Shown: in pieces, positions 11,903-22,760 of the stretch
How positions within the stretch are numbered: the stretch's first letter is position 1
Layout: each line of letters opens with the position of its first letter
Source: Tenodera sinensis
Taxonomy: Eukaryota > Arthropoda > Insecta > Mantodea > Mantidae
Length of the DNA: 64,000 nucleotides
Direction: 5' to 3'
NCBI GenBank assembly: GCA_030765045.1
Contig: CM060964.1
Location: forward strand, 279,170,888-279,234,887
Program-made: the position numbers and the translations under genes
The notes under the pieces: model-generated
What the model saw: the letters and a program-made list of their open reading frames with translations, nothing else
Told to the model about the DNA's origin: nothing
Databases searched by the model: none

Positions 11903-12548
11903 TGAGGCAGAATATTAGAAGACCCCAAAAGAAAATCGTTTATGTGAATATTTGTTAGGAGTGTAATTTGCTTTTTGATGTTGGTATGAGATGGTTAAAT
12001 GACGAAAACGTGTTACTAATGTTCATTGTTATGAACAACTAAGTTTGTTTAAAGACGACATAAATATTTCCATATTTAATTTTAATATATATGTATAAAT
12101 ATTAGAATTATATGTGTTCAATATTAATAGCAAAGGGAAAATGGCTAAGGATCGCTTCCCTAACAATGCAGGAACTATTTGGTGAATGCATGCGCGGATG
12201 TACACGTGGCAGTCGGAATGATAGACTCGCAACTAAAAGAATTGGCACTAGCACCTAAATGTTCAAGGTGATAGGACGTGTTTTGGTAGCGTGTGAACAT
12301 TGTAGAACACTTACCAGACTTTCATCAAGCTTTTGTTCCACTTTTTGAAAAAGGGAAAGACTTAAATAATCTAAAATGGTGCTAAGAGGATTTATTTAAA
12401 TGTAAAATAGAGAAAAAGTATTAATAAAATAATACATTGTGGTGAAGAAACATTGTGTGATTTTTCATTCCATCCGTTACCACGCCCTGAGAGGAATAAG
12501 GGCCTCATTGCTCAAACACGAAGCCACACTTCAATAAAAACAGCACCA
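11903..12548 (+). repeat. 3' LTR
   Basis: Begins TGAGGCAG and ends GCACCA. It is collinear with the 5' LTR over its full length and followed by the target duplicate TGAG. Confidence 0.9.
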
Positions 12549-12552
12549 TGAG

Positions 12553-12615
12553 AAACAGGATACCAAATTCTGCTTTGAAAATGAGTTGAATGTGGTAAGC
12601 GCCCTTATCAGTTTG

Positions 12616-12655
<40 letters not shown>

Positions 12656-14518
12656 ACAATGTTGATTTAAGCCATTCAGACACAGTGTGAATACTGATGA
12701 CCGTGTTGGTTCCATCCATTGGTGTAAGTTGAAGGCCATTATATGGAAAATGTGTTTTTTTCAGAGCATATCGGAGACCAAGTCTGTGGTAAATTTCTGA
12801 GTTGCCAGTGTGTATATAATGTCGAATATGAGCCAAACCTTTTAAAAAGCTGCTATCCAAAATAATTTTCTTCAGAGCATGAAAGGCGCTTGATTCGCCT
12901 CTAATCCATAATTTATTTCTTTGGTTTTCCTCCAATAATTCAACAGGTCCAAAAAGCTTCCATTCACCAGTTTCTAGCCCTTTGTTCATTTTTATATGAT
13001 GAAGAATTGATGTGAATTTTTCAATTAATATAACACTGTTCTCACTACAGTTTTGTGCAGCCCACCATAAATGGTTATTTATACTGGCTTTCCATACCAT
13101 CAACTCTGGGTATTCTTCTACCATTTATTTATTTTTTTCATTAGACTTTGAGACAAATGCCATACGTCAAATTCATGTTCTGGATACAGAGTTTTTAGCA
13201 GATATCTTATACCTTTGTGTCTATTGGTGAGAAAAACTTCAACTCTACACATTTCCAGTTTCACAAGCTTACTCATTATGTTGTCGTAAGTAGCCTTTAC
13301 CAAATCATCTTTCACCATACCTCTTTGAACAAGTTCAAAATCAATAGTTTTGCAGCAATTTAAATCCATGATACAATGGACTAAATATATGGTTGAAAAT
13401 TCTGGGGAGTCATACTGCCATCGCTTGCCAACCATATAGGAATATCTCAACCTTTTAATGAATTCAAGTTCTTTTTTCTTTCTTGAACCCAAAATACTCT
13501 AATAACTGGTGCTGTCATGTTTCGAATGGTTTTATCAAATGTAGACCTTGAAAACATTGCCAAACCCAGTGATTTGCAGAAGGACAAACTTCTGAAATAA
13601 TATATCTACTAGATAATAATAAAGAACTTACCATTAAAGCTTTTCCTTCCAGTTTCTTTCCTAATAAATCTTGTGAGCTCCAAGTGAATGAATTACTGCA
13701 GTAACACACTGTTTTAACACACAGCATTGTCCCTTTAATGTAATGAGAAATTGTTTTGAAAAGTAAAAATGGAGATGTCCAAGCAACAATGAAATATTCC
13801 ATTGTGGCTTCATTTCCATGTGAGATGAAATACTTTTCCTGCTCCTCCCTCTTCTTCTTCCTCCTTATTGCTTGTATCGGAAACTGGAAATTTTGCATTC
13901 AGCTTATCCTTATCTTCCTTACCATTGCTTGTTTCGTAGATGTTTTCAGGTTCTAATAATGTATAATTTTCTTTACAAATTCAGTATCTAGTTCACATTA
14001 TATTTCTGAATTTATTTTTCTTTTTTCATCACCTCTTCTGAATTCTTTTTCACTACTTTTATCATCATCCCCTTCGTTGTCAGTCTTATTGCAAGTAACA
14101 CTATCACATAACTCAGAAGCAGTATTTTTACGATTTCTAGCTTCATATCATTCTGTTCTTTGTCATTTGCTCCTGGATTAAGGTGGTGAAGGATCAATTG
14201 TCTACTAGAACTTGAACTATCTTCATTTTTCCTTACAGTAGGAATAGTACCAGGTTTTAATACAAGCCCTCTGAAATTTTCATCCTGCATAAGCTGCTTT
14301 TTTAATAAATGTATCTATTCATAATTGTGCCCTTAAAATGGAAGAAACATAAAGGAGTACTGGGGCCGCACAAAAATATTTTCTTTTTCAAAATGTTGTC
14401 CACATACTGCATCTTTTGGGAGATATGTCTTTGGAAATGAGTGAAAAGGAATTCCTTTGTATGTTTCCCATCTCACACTGCAGTCATATGCACAGCATTG
14501 AGGCATTTTATTTTTCAC
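12553..14518 (-). pseudogene. Kolobok THAP-domain transposase pseudogene
   Basis: Read on the minus strand from 14518. An N-terminal THAP zinc finger (MPQCCAYDC, IPFHSFPK, AVCGQHF; C2CH ligands visible) ends near 14380. A LVLKPGTIPTV segment as found after THAP domains follows at about 14260. Next comes a region with CSNSFTWSSQ, GKALMVSSLLLSS and FETxQHQLLEYFGF (13800-13500), then STIYLVHCIMDLN, KLVKLEMCRVEVFLTNRHKGI and EFDVWHLSQSLMKKI (13420-13130), and finally NHLWWAAQNC, HIRHYIHTGNSEIYH and YALKKTHFPYNGL (13080-12750). These are the conserved blocks of THAP/Kolobok transposases, DVWH being typical. Frame breaks between blocks and a 38-A run (12616-12653) near the end show decay, though some gaps could be introns. 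The 3' end was displaced by the LTR element. Confidence 0.75.
12616..12653. repeat. A38 homopolymer
   Basis: An uninterrupted run of 38 A on the plus strand inside the 3' part of the Kolobok transposase region. It may mark a retroposed tail now lost, or simple slippage. Confidence 0.9.
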
Positions 14519-14842
14519 AATATTATGTTGTTTATATAATACTAAACTGACTCAGTAAAATCATCACCAAAACACCACCATAAAGTACACTACTCTTGAA
14601 CTTCAATACCAGCAAGCACAATTTATGAAAATGTATTAGTGCACATGTACCAGTAAGCAAGTTGTGAATTTCCATGTACCAGCAGCGTGTGGCTGGTGTA
14701 GATGACGTATGAGGTGTTTCTTATTTTGCTTACACAGCAATAACCTTATTGCATAGTAAGAAAACAATCTTACAACTGCATTTTAAAGGTCATATCCCTC
14801 ATTTAGGAAGAAACATGATTTTTGTGTTTCATTCCCCTTTAA

Positions 14843-15105
14843 GTTTGGTGCTATTCCCCAACTGGAATCATACAAGATTAGTATGTGCATGATTTCAACA
14901 TGCTTGGTAATTAAAAAGCCAGGTGGTATAAGCAAAATGAAAAGGGTCATGTTTAAAAAGAAACTGAAGGGAAATAAATTGTACATTTCTCTGAACATGG
15001 AAATACCATATAATCTAAACAATGAATCCAAGAAATTTGTTTCCACTCCTAAAAGAGGAATAGCAGTGGCACAACTAGCAGACTCCACCATTCTGCTTTT
15101 GAAAT
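14843..15105 (+). pseudogene. Transposon-type ORF fragment, 3' part of the split pseudogene
   Basis: Continuation of the fragment at 4870-5496. If the mariner (with one TA) and the Kolobok element (with one TTAA) are removed, the frame runs on through INSIKFGAIPQLESYKI into SKMKRVMFKKKLKG and STPKRGIAVAQLADS, ending with a stop after ILLLK. The segment is open for about 88 codons. The continuity of frame, apart from two stops just before the junction, supports one ancestral ORF. Confidence 0.5.
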
Positions 15106-15139
15106 AGCCTATCAAATTGCAAAAAAAGAGGATTTCAAC

Positions 15140-17550
15140 AAGCTTTTAAAACAGTGAGTGAGTGAGTGTGAGTAGGGTTTAAGGGCCCGTCGACAACTAG
15201 GTGATTTGAGCCTTAAGTCAAGTGATAAAAACAGTAAAGCTCAAAAATCCTAAGTTTCAAAGGTAAAACGTTGAAAAAAATGAAAGGCTAAAACAGATAA
15301 AAGTTAAAAACAGATAAAAGCTAGAAACTGTTAGACAAAAACAATAAAAGGTTAAAACACTAAAAATGTAAAAGATCAGAATCGTAAAGACATTATCATA
15401 ATCTAAAAGGCTAAAATGCTCAGAAAAATAAAAGACAAGTAAACCATGCTTGGGGAACCCAATTTGGGTGACGAACTGCAGTGCTTTCTCTACTGCTACT
15501 GGCTCATTTCCTAAAATGGAAGGAAATGTTAACACCAGGCCAATGGGCTGATGCTGAGGAGCATATCAAAGAAAACATATGACATAGAGAGTGGTTCTCC
15601 GCACATCAGACAGTGGTCGGATCACCACTCAAAAGATGTCCATGAGCAGCACGTGTGTAACCATCTGCAAGCAGGTTATAATAACCTCAGCCTGCTGGGA
15701 ATCTCTGCAGGGTGACATCCAGGGCTGTACAGAGTCCTTCATAGTCTGCCATTGAGTACCAGCCAATACTTCCCATGACTGCTGTCAGGCTGAAAACAGA
15801 TGGCAACAGAAGTACCACTGGACATCTGTATAGGGCACAGTGTCAGCAGAGAACTTCAGCAAAATGCATGCAGACCTGGCAGCCGCATCTGCCTCCCCAT
15901 TGCCAGTAATGCCCACATGGTCTGGGGTCCATGTAAAAACTAAATGGTATCCGCAAGAGAGCAACTAAGAGTCGAGCATCTGCATTTTAATAATTAATGC
16001 TGTGCTGCTGAGAAACTGTTTGAGGATCTGAATGGCACTGAGAAAGTCAGAGCATATAATAAAACAACTAGAATCTAACCTGGAGATAAAAAGTAAGAAA
16101 TAAAATATAGCAAACAGCTTGGCTGTAAAAACTGAGCAGTCATCCAGAAGATAATGGTGAACCTCATCATGATGAACAAAACTACATACTGTAGCACCAC
16201 TCATCTGGGAACCTCTGTATATACTGGAGGTAATTCGGGTAATGTCCTAGAAGTTCAGTGAAAAGTTGACAATACAGCAATTGGGGGGTAGCTACCTTAG
16301 CAAGGTCCAAAAGCTCCACGTCAAACTGGGCACGCTGGAGTTGCCAAGGAGGACAGCAGCCAAGAGAATACCACCCTACAGCAGGCATTCGGTGGCCATG
16401 GTCATGTGTGTGGAGAGCAGTTCACAAAACTAAATACCACTTGGGCAGGATATAGTGCTATTTCATACAAAACTGTGAACGAGTTCCGGACACAATAGAG
16501 ATTTAAAAGAAAGGTGGCCTGGGTGAGCTGCCAACCTTGCCACATAAGAACGTAATAAAAACAAGCACTGAACAGACAGGGAGGTTTGCCAGAATCAGCA
16601 AACACACTCAACACGACTAGTGCAGAAAGCCCCAGTAGCAAAACAGATAACAGTATGAAGTATAGTGTCTGACACGTAGGTAACTTATCTCCTCGTTTGA
16701 CAGACTGTCCAGACTGGAGGTCAAATCCCTTACATGAGTTGAGCGATTTGTGTGGGGCTACCCGGAGGGGGTAGTCCCAACAAGCTCACTTTCAACAACT
16801 TCCGGAACTGGTTTGCAGTAATCACCTCTATTAAAAGCATGCTGTTTCGAACTCTAGTCACATTTTTCACAGGGCCATAAATCCTGTCAACTTCCCATTT
16901 TATATAAAAGGGGCTAAGGTCCTTTAACATTTTCCCATCACATGTCATGATCATAACAAAAAAAGAATCAAATGAAGTAGTTCTGCGCTGGTGCATTTTG
17001 ATAAAGACCCCCTTCCGGAACCGTCAGCCTGCCATCTGGGGGTTAAGAATACACACCAAATCTTCACGATCTGTGCTATCATGGAGACCCCTCCAATGAC
17101 CAATCTCAAGACATACTTCAGAGGAGCTACCCTCCAATCTGCACTGCTTGTCCACATGTATAAACCTTTCACCATGCGGCCCCCCAGCTTTATGCTGCTG
17201 CCTGTGGTTTCCCACTTTATGTCATGCCTGTACGCAATAGACAGACGCGGATTCCGGGGATTTATGGTTGATTACACCAGAGTTCCATCAGTGGTAACAT
17301 ATCCGGCCAGTGATACTAACCCAACGGTACAGTCACCGGGAAATTAATACAGACTGGGCCCTCAAGGAACTATGTGGGTGTACATGACAGTGTGGGTGGG
17401 CTCCATACCTAAGGTTACACATACAGGCAATACGAAGGGTCCACTCAACCTTCGCACCTGAGACCTCCATAGGGCACATCCACGCTGAAACTATGGGAAA
17501 GGACCACAGAGACAGAAAAGATCCCTGCTGGTGAGACAAGAGTTAATTAA
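15140..17550 (-). pseudogene. Decayed non-LTR retrotransposon (I/Jockey-like), internally deleted
   Basis: Minus-strand pieces in 5' to 3' order. An ORF1-like segment is at about 16990-16740 (LKDLSPFYIKWEVDRIYGPVK..., VRNSMLLIEVITANQF), typical of LINE ORF1 RNA-binding regions. A segment ending in FTELLGHYPNYLQ is at 16300-16190. The RNase H domain at 16204-15965 has VCSFVHHDEVHHYLLDD, the SVFTAKLFAI motif and FIICSDFLSAIQILK. A tail-like A-rich 3' region is at 15540-15170, ending in a GAGT repeat at 15150. Endonuclease and most of the reverse transcriptase are not seen. The 3' end matches 63885-64000. Confidence 0.6.
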
Positions 17551-18769
17551 CCTAGAACCTTACAAACCAATATTCATAATAAACCTAGAATATGAGTGTG
17601 ATGAATAGTAGTAACTGAAGTAGATACACATGGCACAGTTAATGACGGTGAAGGGGGTGAAATGGCAGTGAATGGCTCGGGACCCCAGGCGCATCTAGCC
17701 TCTAGCTACCATAATAGGCTCCTGAGGGGTTTTAAAATATTTTTGTGAAGATTGCTATGGTAACTGTAAGCTAAAATTTTATGCAAGGTTTATTCAGCTT
17801 AAAGACTGTGCACAACAAATGGAGGAGGGAAGTGAGAATGAAGACTGGGTGTTTGGAAGAAGAAATTGGTTTTAATTCAATTTGAGAGCTCTGTCGAAGT
17901 TTATGATTGAAGCAGTTTTCTTTAATGTTGATAACTATCAATCACAATTATTAGAAGTTCTACGCTCACTCATCGCATGCTTTAACTTTTTCCTTTGGGC
18001 TTACTCAAATGTAGTGGTGCTGTAACACACTATACACAACATACAACCATTAATAAGGATTTTTCGCAGGCCTACTTCAAATATGCATACTTATCATGTT
18101 AACTTGGTTTAAAATTTATATTGTTTCAAAGTCAGAAAAGAGTAACAATGTCCTAGATAGTATTTTAAGAACAACAAAATGAGTAATTATAAATCACAAT
18201 GCAAGAACAGACAAAATTCATCGCCACTTATAGCAACAACAACTAAGTGTTAAAACGCTCTCTGCACAGTACGGACGCATTTCTACTTTATTATTATAAA
18301 TCACAATGGTATGAGCTAAAAAGCTAAAAATCTGCAACAGCACACAACTGAAATTAACATTGTTTACATGGCAGAATGGTTCAAAAAGCTTTGTGTTCAT
18401 TTACTCACACTTGGTGCAAAACAAAATAAGTCCAGAATTTTTCATATTTTAACCCACTATTACAATTTTGCATTAAGACCCTTGATTTTTGACACTCAAC
18501 TTCATGTTATTCATTCACTTTTTAAAGCACAACCACAATTACATTCCAAATGTATTGTTTACTTTAGGGATTACTACATTTTGGCTTTCCTGTAAAATTG
18601 CTATTTGCAGACTCATCACATTTTGAAATGATACTCCTCGGACATTTCAAATGTTTGCATACCAATTACATATGTCCAAATTGGAATACATTTCTTTCTT
18701 ATTTTGTACTTTATATGTTCAATTGTTATTTTCATAACTAAATGAGAGTAGTTCAATACAGTGTGTTAC
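17551..18769. other. SCAP intron sequence without recognisable content
   Basis: Intron downstream of the large SCAP exon. I looked for the next WD40 exon on the minus strand here and found no convincing open segment between splice signals. Confidence 0.5.
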
Positions 18770-19985
18770 CTTAAATCTGCCAGTAGTTCCTTCCCAGAAC
18801 TCCAGTCTTCCATTAGCACAACCTAGAACTATGAGATTCTCGTGACAATCCACACACCATACTGGAGGTACCTGAAGTCCTTTACAACCTATAGCAAACT
18901 CTCTATCACCACACAAGTTCCCTCCTAAGCAACTAATGGGTGACCCAATATCTGTTTTTGTCCCTGGACTCTGAGACTTTTTATTCATATCAGGAAATGA
19001 TGAACTTGTATATTCCAACTGCGATGAGCGCTGATAAATCAAACCAGTTTGATAAGCACAATTTCTACCCCCAATCTCTGTGTCATTCACATCTGGAAGA
19101 TGCTCCAAGGACACAGAGCAAGTTTTAGAGAGGTCCTGTGGTGCACTTGCTGTCAGATCCAAGTTGCCCCTACTATGAACTCCCTTCTTCAATGCAGCAC
19201 TATGCCTAGGCCCATAGTTATGACTGCAATCATCTGAGGAACTTCTTGCTCTCGTATTTACAACATGTCTTCCTTTCGACTGGGGTGAACAACCAAAGAT
19301 ATTTTTCATTTGATCATGGGTATTGAATGTATTATCATAGTTTTCCACTTCAGACACTTGACACCCAGAGTCCCTGGTGACACTCTCCCCATTCTCTGCA
19401 CTGTAATGTAATTGTCCACTGCAAAATTTTCGATGACGAGCCATTCTAGATGCATTCCCACTTATATCAAATTGTTGATAACTGTCCATAAAAGGGTCTT
19501 CTAGAGTTCTCTTGAAACCACCACTATCACTAGACTGTCTTCGTGCAGGGAATGAGAATTTGTTGTAAGCACACACCTGATGTTTTCTAGACGGTGCTGA
19601 TGTATAACTAAATTCCATTTCATTCATATTATCAAAGTCTGACTCTAACACTTTCTTGTGTTCATCATACAAGACTTTAAATTTTGATCCATAATCAAAG
19701 CCTTTCCTTTTGATATCATGCTCTTCAGAACCATGAGAATCCACCAAATGCTGCTTGCAGGTGCTTGTAAAATTTGTATTGATTACTGGACGGAGATCAG
19801 GTAGATTCCACAGGTGGTTAGCTGCATGGGACTGCTTTCTGTGCGATGAAGTAATTTCATCTTTCTCCCCTCTTGAAGGTGGAGAGCCTGATTCATAATC
19901 AGAGAGAGGGAGATCTTCAGAATCTCCATCAAGGACTGGTGTGGCTAATGAGACCTTGCGCTTCTTCTGCAATGCTGAGAAGTAC
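18770..19985 (-). CDS. SCAP: SCAP, exon d (linker and WD40 part)
   Basis: A 1,216-nt internal exon. The acceptor is TTTTAG before GTACTTCTC (first base 19985) and the donor is AAG/GTAACA (last base 18770). It enters in phase 2, completing GT+G from the previous exon, and then carries exactly 405 codons. Most of it is a Ser/Asp/Lys-rich low-complexity linker (LPLSDYESGSPPSRGEKDE, many SSSD/RRQSSDS motifs) within the cytosolic WD40 region. The last about 35 residues form a WD-type blade, PVWCVDCHENLIVLG and GRLEFWEGTTGRFK, closely matching the corresponding blade of animal SCAP. The C-terminal SCAP WD40 domain binds SREBP. The linker is long compared with the vertebrate one. The following exons lie more than 18 kb away, outside the window. 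Confidence 0.92.
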
Positions 19986-20079
19986 CTAAAATATACATAA
20001 GTGATATTAAGTCACTGCATTTTAAGAGCACACTAACTGCAACAACTGAAAAGAAATAACAGAGGCCTGGAAAATTTAC

Positions 20080-20215
20080 AGTTCACAACTGTGAAGAGAG
20101 AGAGATTCTGTCTTTCTCTTATGGTTCACCAGTTATGCAAAAGTCATTCACAACAAAGAGGACTTCAGAGGATATTCCCAGGAAATTCACGACATACACT
20201 AAGTATCAAAAATAA
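20080..20215 (+). repeat. Dispersed repeat family B, copy 1
   Basis: Collinear with 33330-33450: a TATGGTTCACCAGTTATGCAA-like start, then AAAGAGGACTTCAGAGGATA, then TTCCCAGGAAATTCA. No coding capacity is visible and no boundaries were found. Confidence 0.55.
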
Positions 20216-20356
20216 TGAGCCGACTCATGGACATAGAAGTAGTTCACAGTATGTGACAGACAGCAAATCACGGTTGCTGCATGGAACATCCATCAAAGGA
20301 GGACTATCCCTCTAGATGTATAAAGCATTCACTGCTAGTAGGAATCAAGCAGTGAG

Positions 20357-20411
20357 TAGCCTAGCGGTAACATCTTTGTCTTCGGATTCACTGGTAATGA
20401 GTTCAAAACTC
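20357..20411 (+). repeat. tRNA-like SINE head (weak)
   Basis: An A-box-like TAGCCTAGCGGTAAC (20357-20371) and a B-box-like GAGTTCAAAACTC (20399-20411) at tRNA spacing, followed by AT-rich sequence to about 20500. It could be the head of an old tRNA-derived SINE. No target duplication was found. Confidence 0.35.
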
Positions 20412-20639
20412 TGTACTGAATTATAAATTTTCTTTTTCGCATCTTAATAATTCTGTTTATATGGTTGTAACATGATGTGTGACAATAAAACACTTATAAC
20501 GACATTGTGGACATGTTATTGCCCATCTAGTCTGGGCTATTAAAGGCAAATAAGCCTTAATAGATACAAATAAGCACAAAAACAGATGTTGCTCTTGTTC
20601 TTGAAAATATGAAATAAATAAAACTCATAAACCAAACGA

Positions 20640-21420
20640 TGGTGGTAGGGCTACTACCTCATCCACAAACCACCAACGTTAACATGCCGTCATTCTGTGG
20701 GGCACAGAGTCCACAAGATTCAGAAAAAAATGAAAGTCTCTGGCAACATCCTCCCATGCATCTAGCACCTTGTCTCAATAAACATCTATTACCACAGATG
20801 GGTGGTGCCTCTGCCCAATTAGAGTGCAAGATCCATTTTACTTTAGCCCAGACATGTTCAATGGGATTTATGTAAGATGAATGTGGAGGCCAATTGAGCA
20901 GCTTGATATCATGTCTCCTTGTAAACCATCTTTGAATCTGATTGTCAATGTGTACCATATGGTTATCCTGCTCAAATAAGATAGTCTTCAGAGTATCTTT
21001 CTCGGGCTGAAAGAATCATCGTAATCTCCAAAATGTGTTTATAAATATTTACTGTAAACCGACCATGGATGCATTCTAGTGGTCCTGCCTCCTCATTACA
21101 TCCACCCCAACATGTAACACTAATGTAACCTGACCTGTTCAGTTGTTCAGTCGTCTCACAAAGTGCTCATCGTATTGGTCACCTTCCATGATCATGGATG
21201 GGACAATCAATGCAATTTGCAACAATTATTTCATCTGAGAGTATCACGTTTCTCCAATCTAAGTTCTTCCAGACAGTAGCATATACTAAACAGCCTATAA
21301 TGTGTTGTTTTGTTAAGGTTTGCCTCTTTGCAGTCAACTTTGTTGCATGCTTTCTAAAATGCATATGGAGCATTTGGAGCTGCATAAGTTGGATGTTGTC
21401 TTAGTCTGAAAGCTGTTCTA
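20640..21420 (-). pseudogene. Tc1-like transposase pseudogene
   Basis: Minus strand. WRNVILSDEI (about 21260) corresponds to the first catalytic Asp region. NQIQRWFTRRHDIKLLNWPPHSSYINPIEHVWAKVKW (about 20945-20835) matches the Tc1 C-terminal block, where the Glu of EHVW is the third catalytic residue of DDE-type members. The pieces are in different frames and separated by stops. No terminal repeats were recognised. Confidence 0.7.
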
Positions 21421-22452
21421 AATGGGTGCATTTCTGCTTGTCTCAGCAAGGTGCCATCCTGCTCCTCTGTAGAGATGCATGGTTGTCCAGGATGTGGCTG
21501 GTTTGTAACTGCACCTTGCTTGTGAAATCATTTAGCCTTTCTTTTAGCTGTTGACAACAGGACTCTGACTGCTGCAGTTGCTCACGATGCAGAATAACCT
21601 ATGCGGATCTGACCGACAAGTCAGTGACATAGCTTTTGTCTGCCATTTTGAAGGGTAATGACATTAAACTGTCAGAGGGTCCTCTTGTATACTGAAAGTT
21701 CAGGTATATGCTCTAAGATATCACATCACTCTAGTGTTCTAAGACTTCACTCAACGCTTTATGAGAAAATAAAAGTATATTGTTATTTTAATTTAAAAGG
21801 TGAGTCAATTAATAACACTAAACAACACTTACATTACAATTATTATACAACACTGTTTTCAAATTTCTATGAAAGGAAGCTATATTGTTATTGCTCCAGG
21901 ATTTGAACCTGGAACTTTGTCTTACGCCCATTCTGCAAAAATGTGCATTAATATCTACACTATTCCTGCTCTTTGCATTGCACCTCCTATATGTGTAGCC
22001 ATCTTGCTTGCATTTACTTGCCAGACATTACATCTATCAATGAACCTCCTATTTCAGCTCCTAGAGGCTTTGTCTGTTGTTAGAAATAACCCTACACACA
22101 TCACTAAAGCACACTTTAAAATCTAAACAAAGTGTTATGTATATAAAGTGTAGTTTCACTGCCATTAACTTGTGCACTTAGGTTATGTCACAATGAGTAT
22201 GCGAAAAGTTCATGCGCCAGGCATAAGTGGGTCAGGTAACAGATTCAGCTGTCATTTATAAAAAGGAGATCATTAGTTTTATTTCAGACCAGTGATCTAC
22301 AAAAGAGCGGAATTGTTTTAGGAAAATGACGAGGAAGACATTTATTTGTGTATTGAAAGCAATTACTATTGCTTTAGCTTGTAATGGAGAATAATGTGCA
22401 TTATTGGGAAAATTTGTATCCCTTTATGTCGGCATTGTTTTAACCCTAAAAT
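21421..22452. other. Intron sequence without recognisable gene
   Basis: No gene. One tRNA B-box-like stretch on the minus strand (near 21895-21915, GGATTTGAACC on plus) has no clear A box and may be a SINE scrap. Confidence 0.4.
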
Positions 22453-22463
22453 ACATGGTTTCA

Positions 22464-22760
22464 GAGGTAGAACTGGAACTTAAAAATTCAATGCCACAAC
22501 TGGGATTTGAACCACAGACCTTCCGCTTGCCGGGCGGACGCTCTACCACTGAGCTATTGTGACAAACTGCCAGAATGGCATTAAATTCTCAAGTTAGTTC
22601 GTATTTTTACCAGGAAAAAATACGAACTAACTTGAGAATTTAATGCCATTCTGGCAGTTTGTCACAATAGCTCAGTGGTAGAGCGTCCGCCCGGCAAGCG
22701 GAAGGTCTGTGGTTCAAATCCCAGTTGTGGCATTGAATTTTTAAGTTCCAGTTCTACCTC
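22464..22760. repeat. Perfect 145-bp palindrome (SINE heads)
   Basis: Arms 22464-22608 and 22616-22760 with loop ACCAGGA. The reverse complement of the first arm matches the second at every base I compared. Each arm contains a full tRNA-like segment, so a transcript across it would fold into a long hairpin. Confidence 0.9.
22661..22732 (+). repeat. tRNA-like SINE head (pol III promoter)
   Basis: A 72-nt cloverleaf-like segment. The acceptor GTCACAA pairs with TTGTGGC (7 bp, one G-U) and is followed by A. The D arm is GCTC/GAGC with A box TAGCTCAGTGGTAGAGC. The anticodon arm is TCCGC/GCGGA with loop CCGGCAA (GGC in anticodon position, but no U33). The T arm has B box GGTTCAAATCC and a bulged T. 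Repetition and loop defects mark it as a SINE head, not a tRNA gene. Two more copies are at 22563-22492 (minus) and about 22986-23057 (plus). Confidence 0.8.

Larger units (their letters stand above)
7656..12548 (+). mobile_element. Non-autonomous LTR retrotransposon (gag kept, pol deleted)
   Basis: Two LTRs of about 646 bp enclose 3.6 kb. The whole element is flanked by the 4-bp duplication TGAG (7652-7655 and 12549-12552). The inside holds a gag frame (8534-10598) followed at once by a short open stretch matching the C-terminal GPY/F tail of an integrase (10681-10821), then 1.1 kb without coding potential. Protease, reverse transcriptase, RNase H and the integrase core are absent. A purine-rich tract (AAAACAAGGGGCA, ending at 11900) precedes the 3' LTR. 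It is a deletion derivative of a Gypsy-like element. Confidence 0.85.
7432..14838 (-). mobile_element. Kolobok-type DNA transposon with THAP transposase, split by an LTR element
   Basis: Both ends carry the inverted repeat AGGGGAATGAAACACAAAAAT (left copy AGGAGAACGAAACAC), flanked by TTAA at 7428-7431 and 14839-14842. TTAA target duplication and a THAP-domain transposase are the hallmarks of Kolobok elements. The LTR retrotransposon at 7656-12548 is inserted in it, so its own length is about 2.5 kb. Transposase remnants lie on the minus strand at 12553-14518. Confidence 0.8.

Noticed and set aside
1..18769. Further C-terminal SCAP WD40 exons
   Set aside because: I searched the minus strand for blade-like segments between splice signals and found none; they must be outside or too diverged to see.
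22661..22732. A functional tRNA-Ala(GGC) gene
   Set aside because: The same sequence occurs three times in one unit with a SINE tail and TSDs; U33 is missing and the T arm is bulged.
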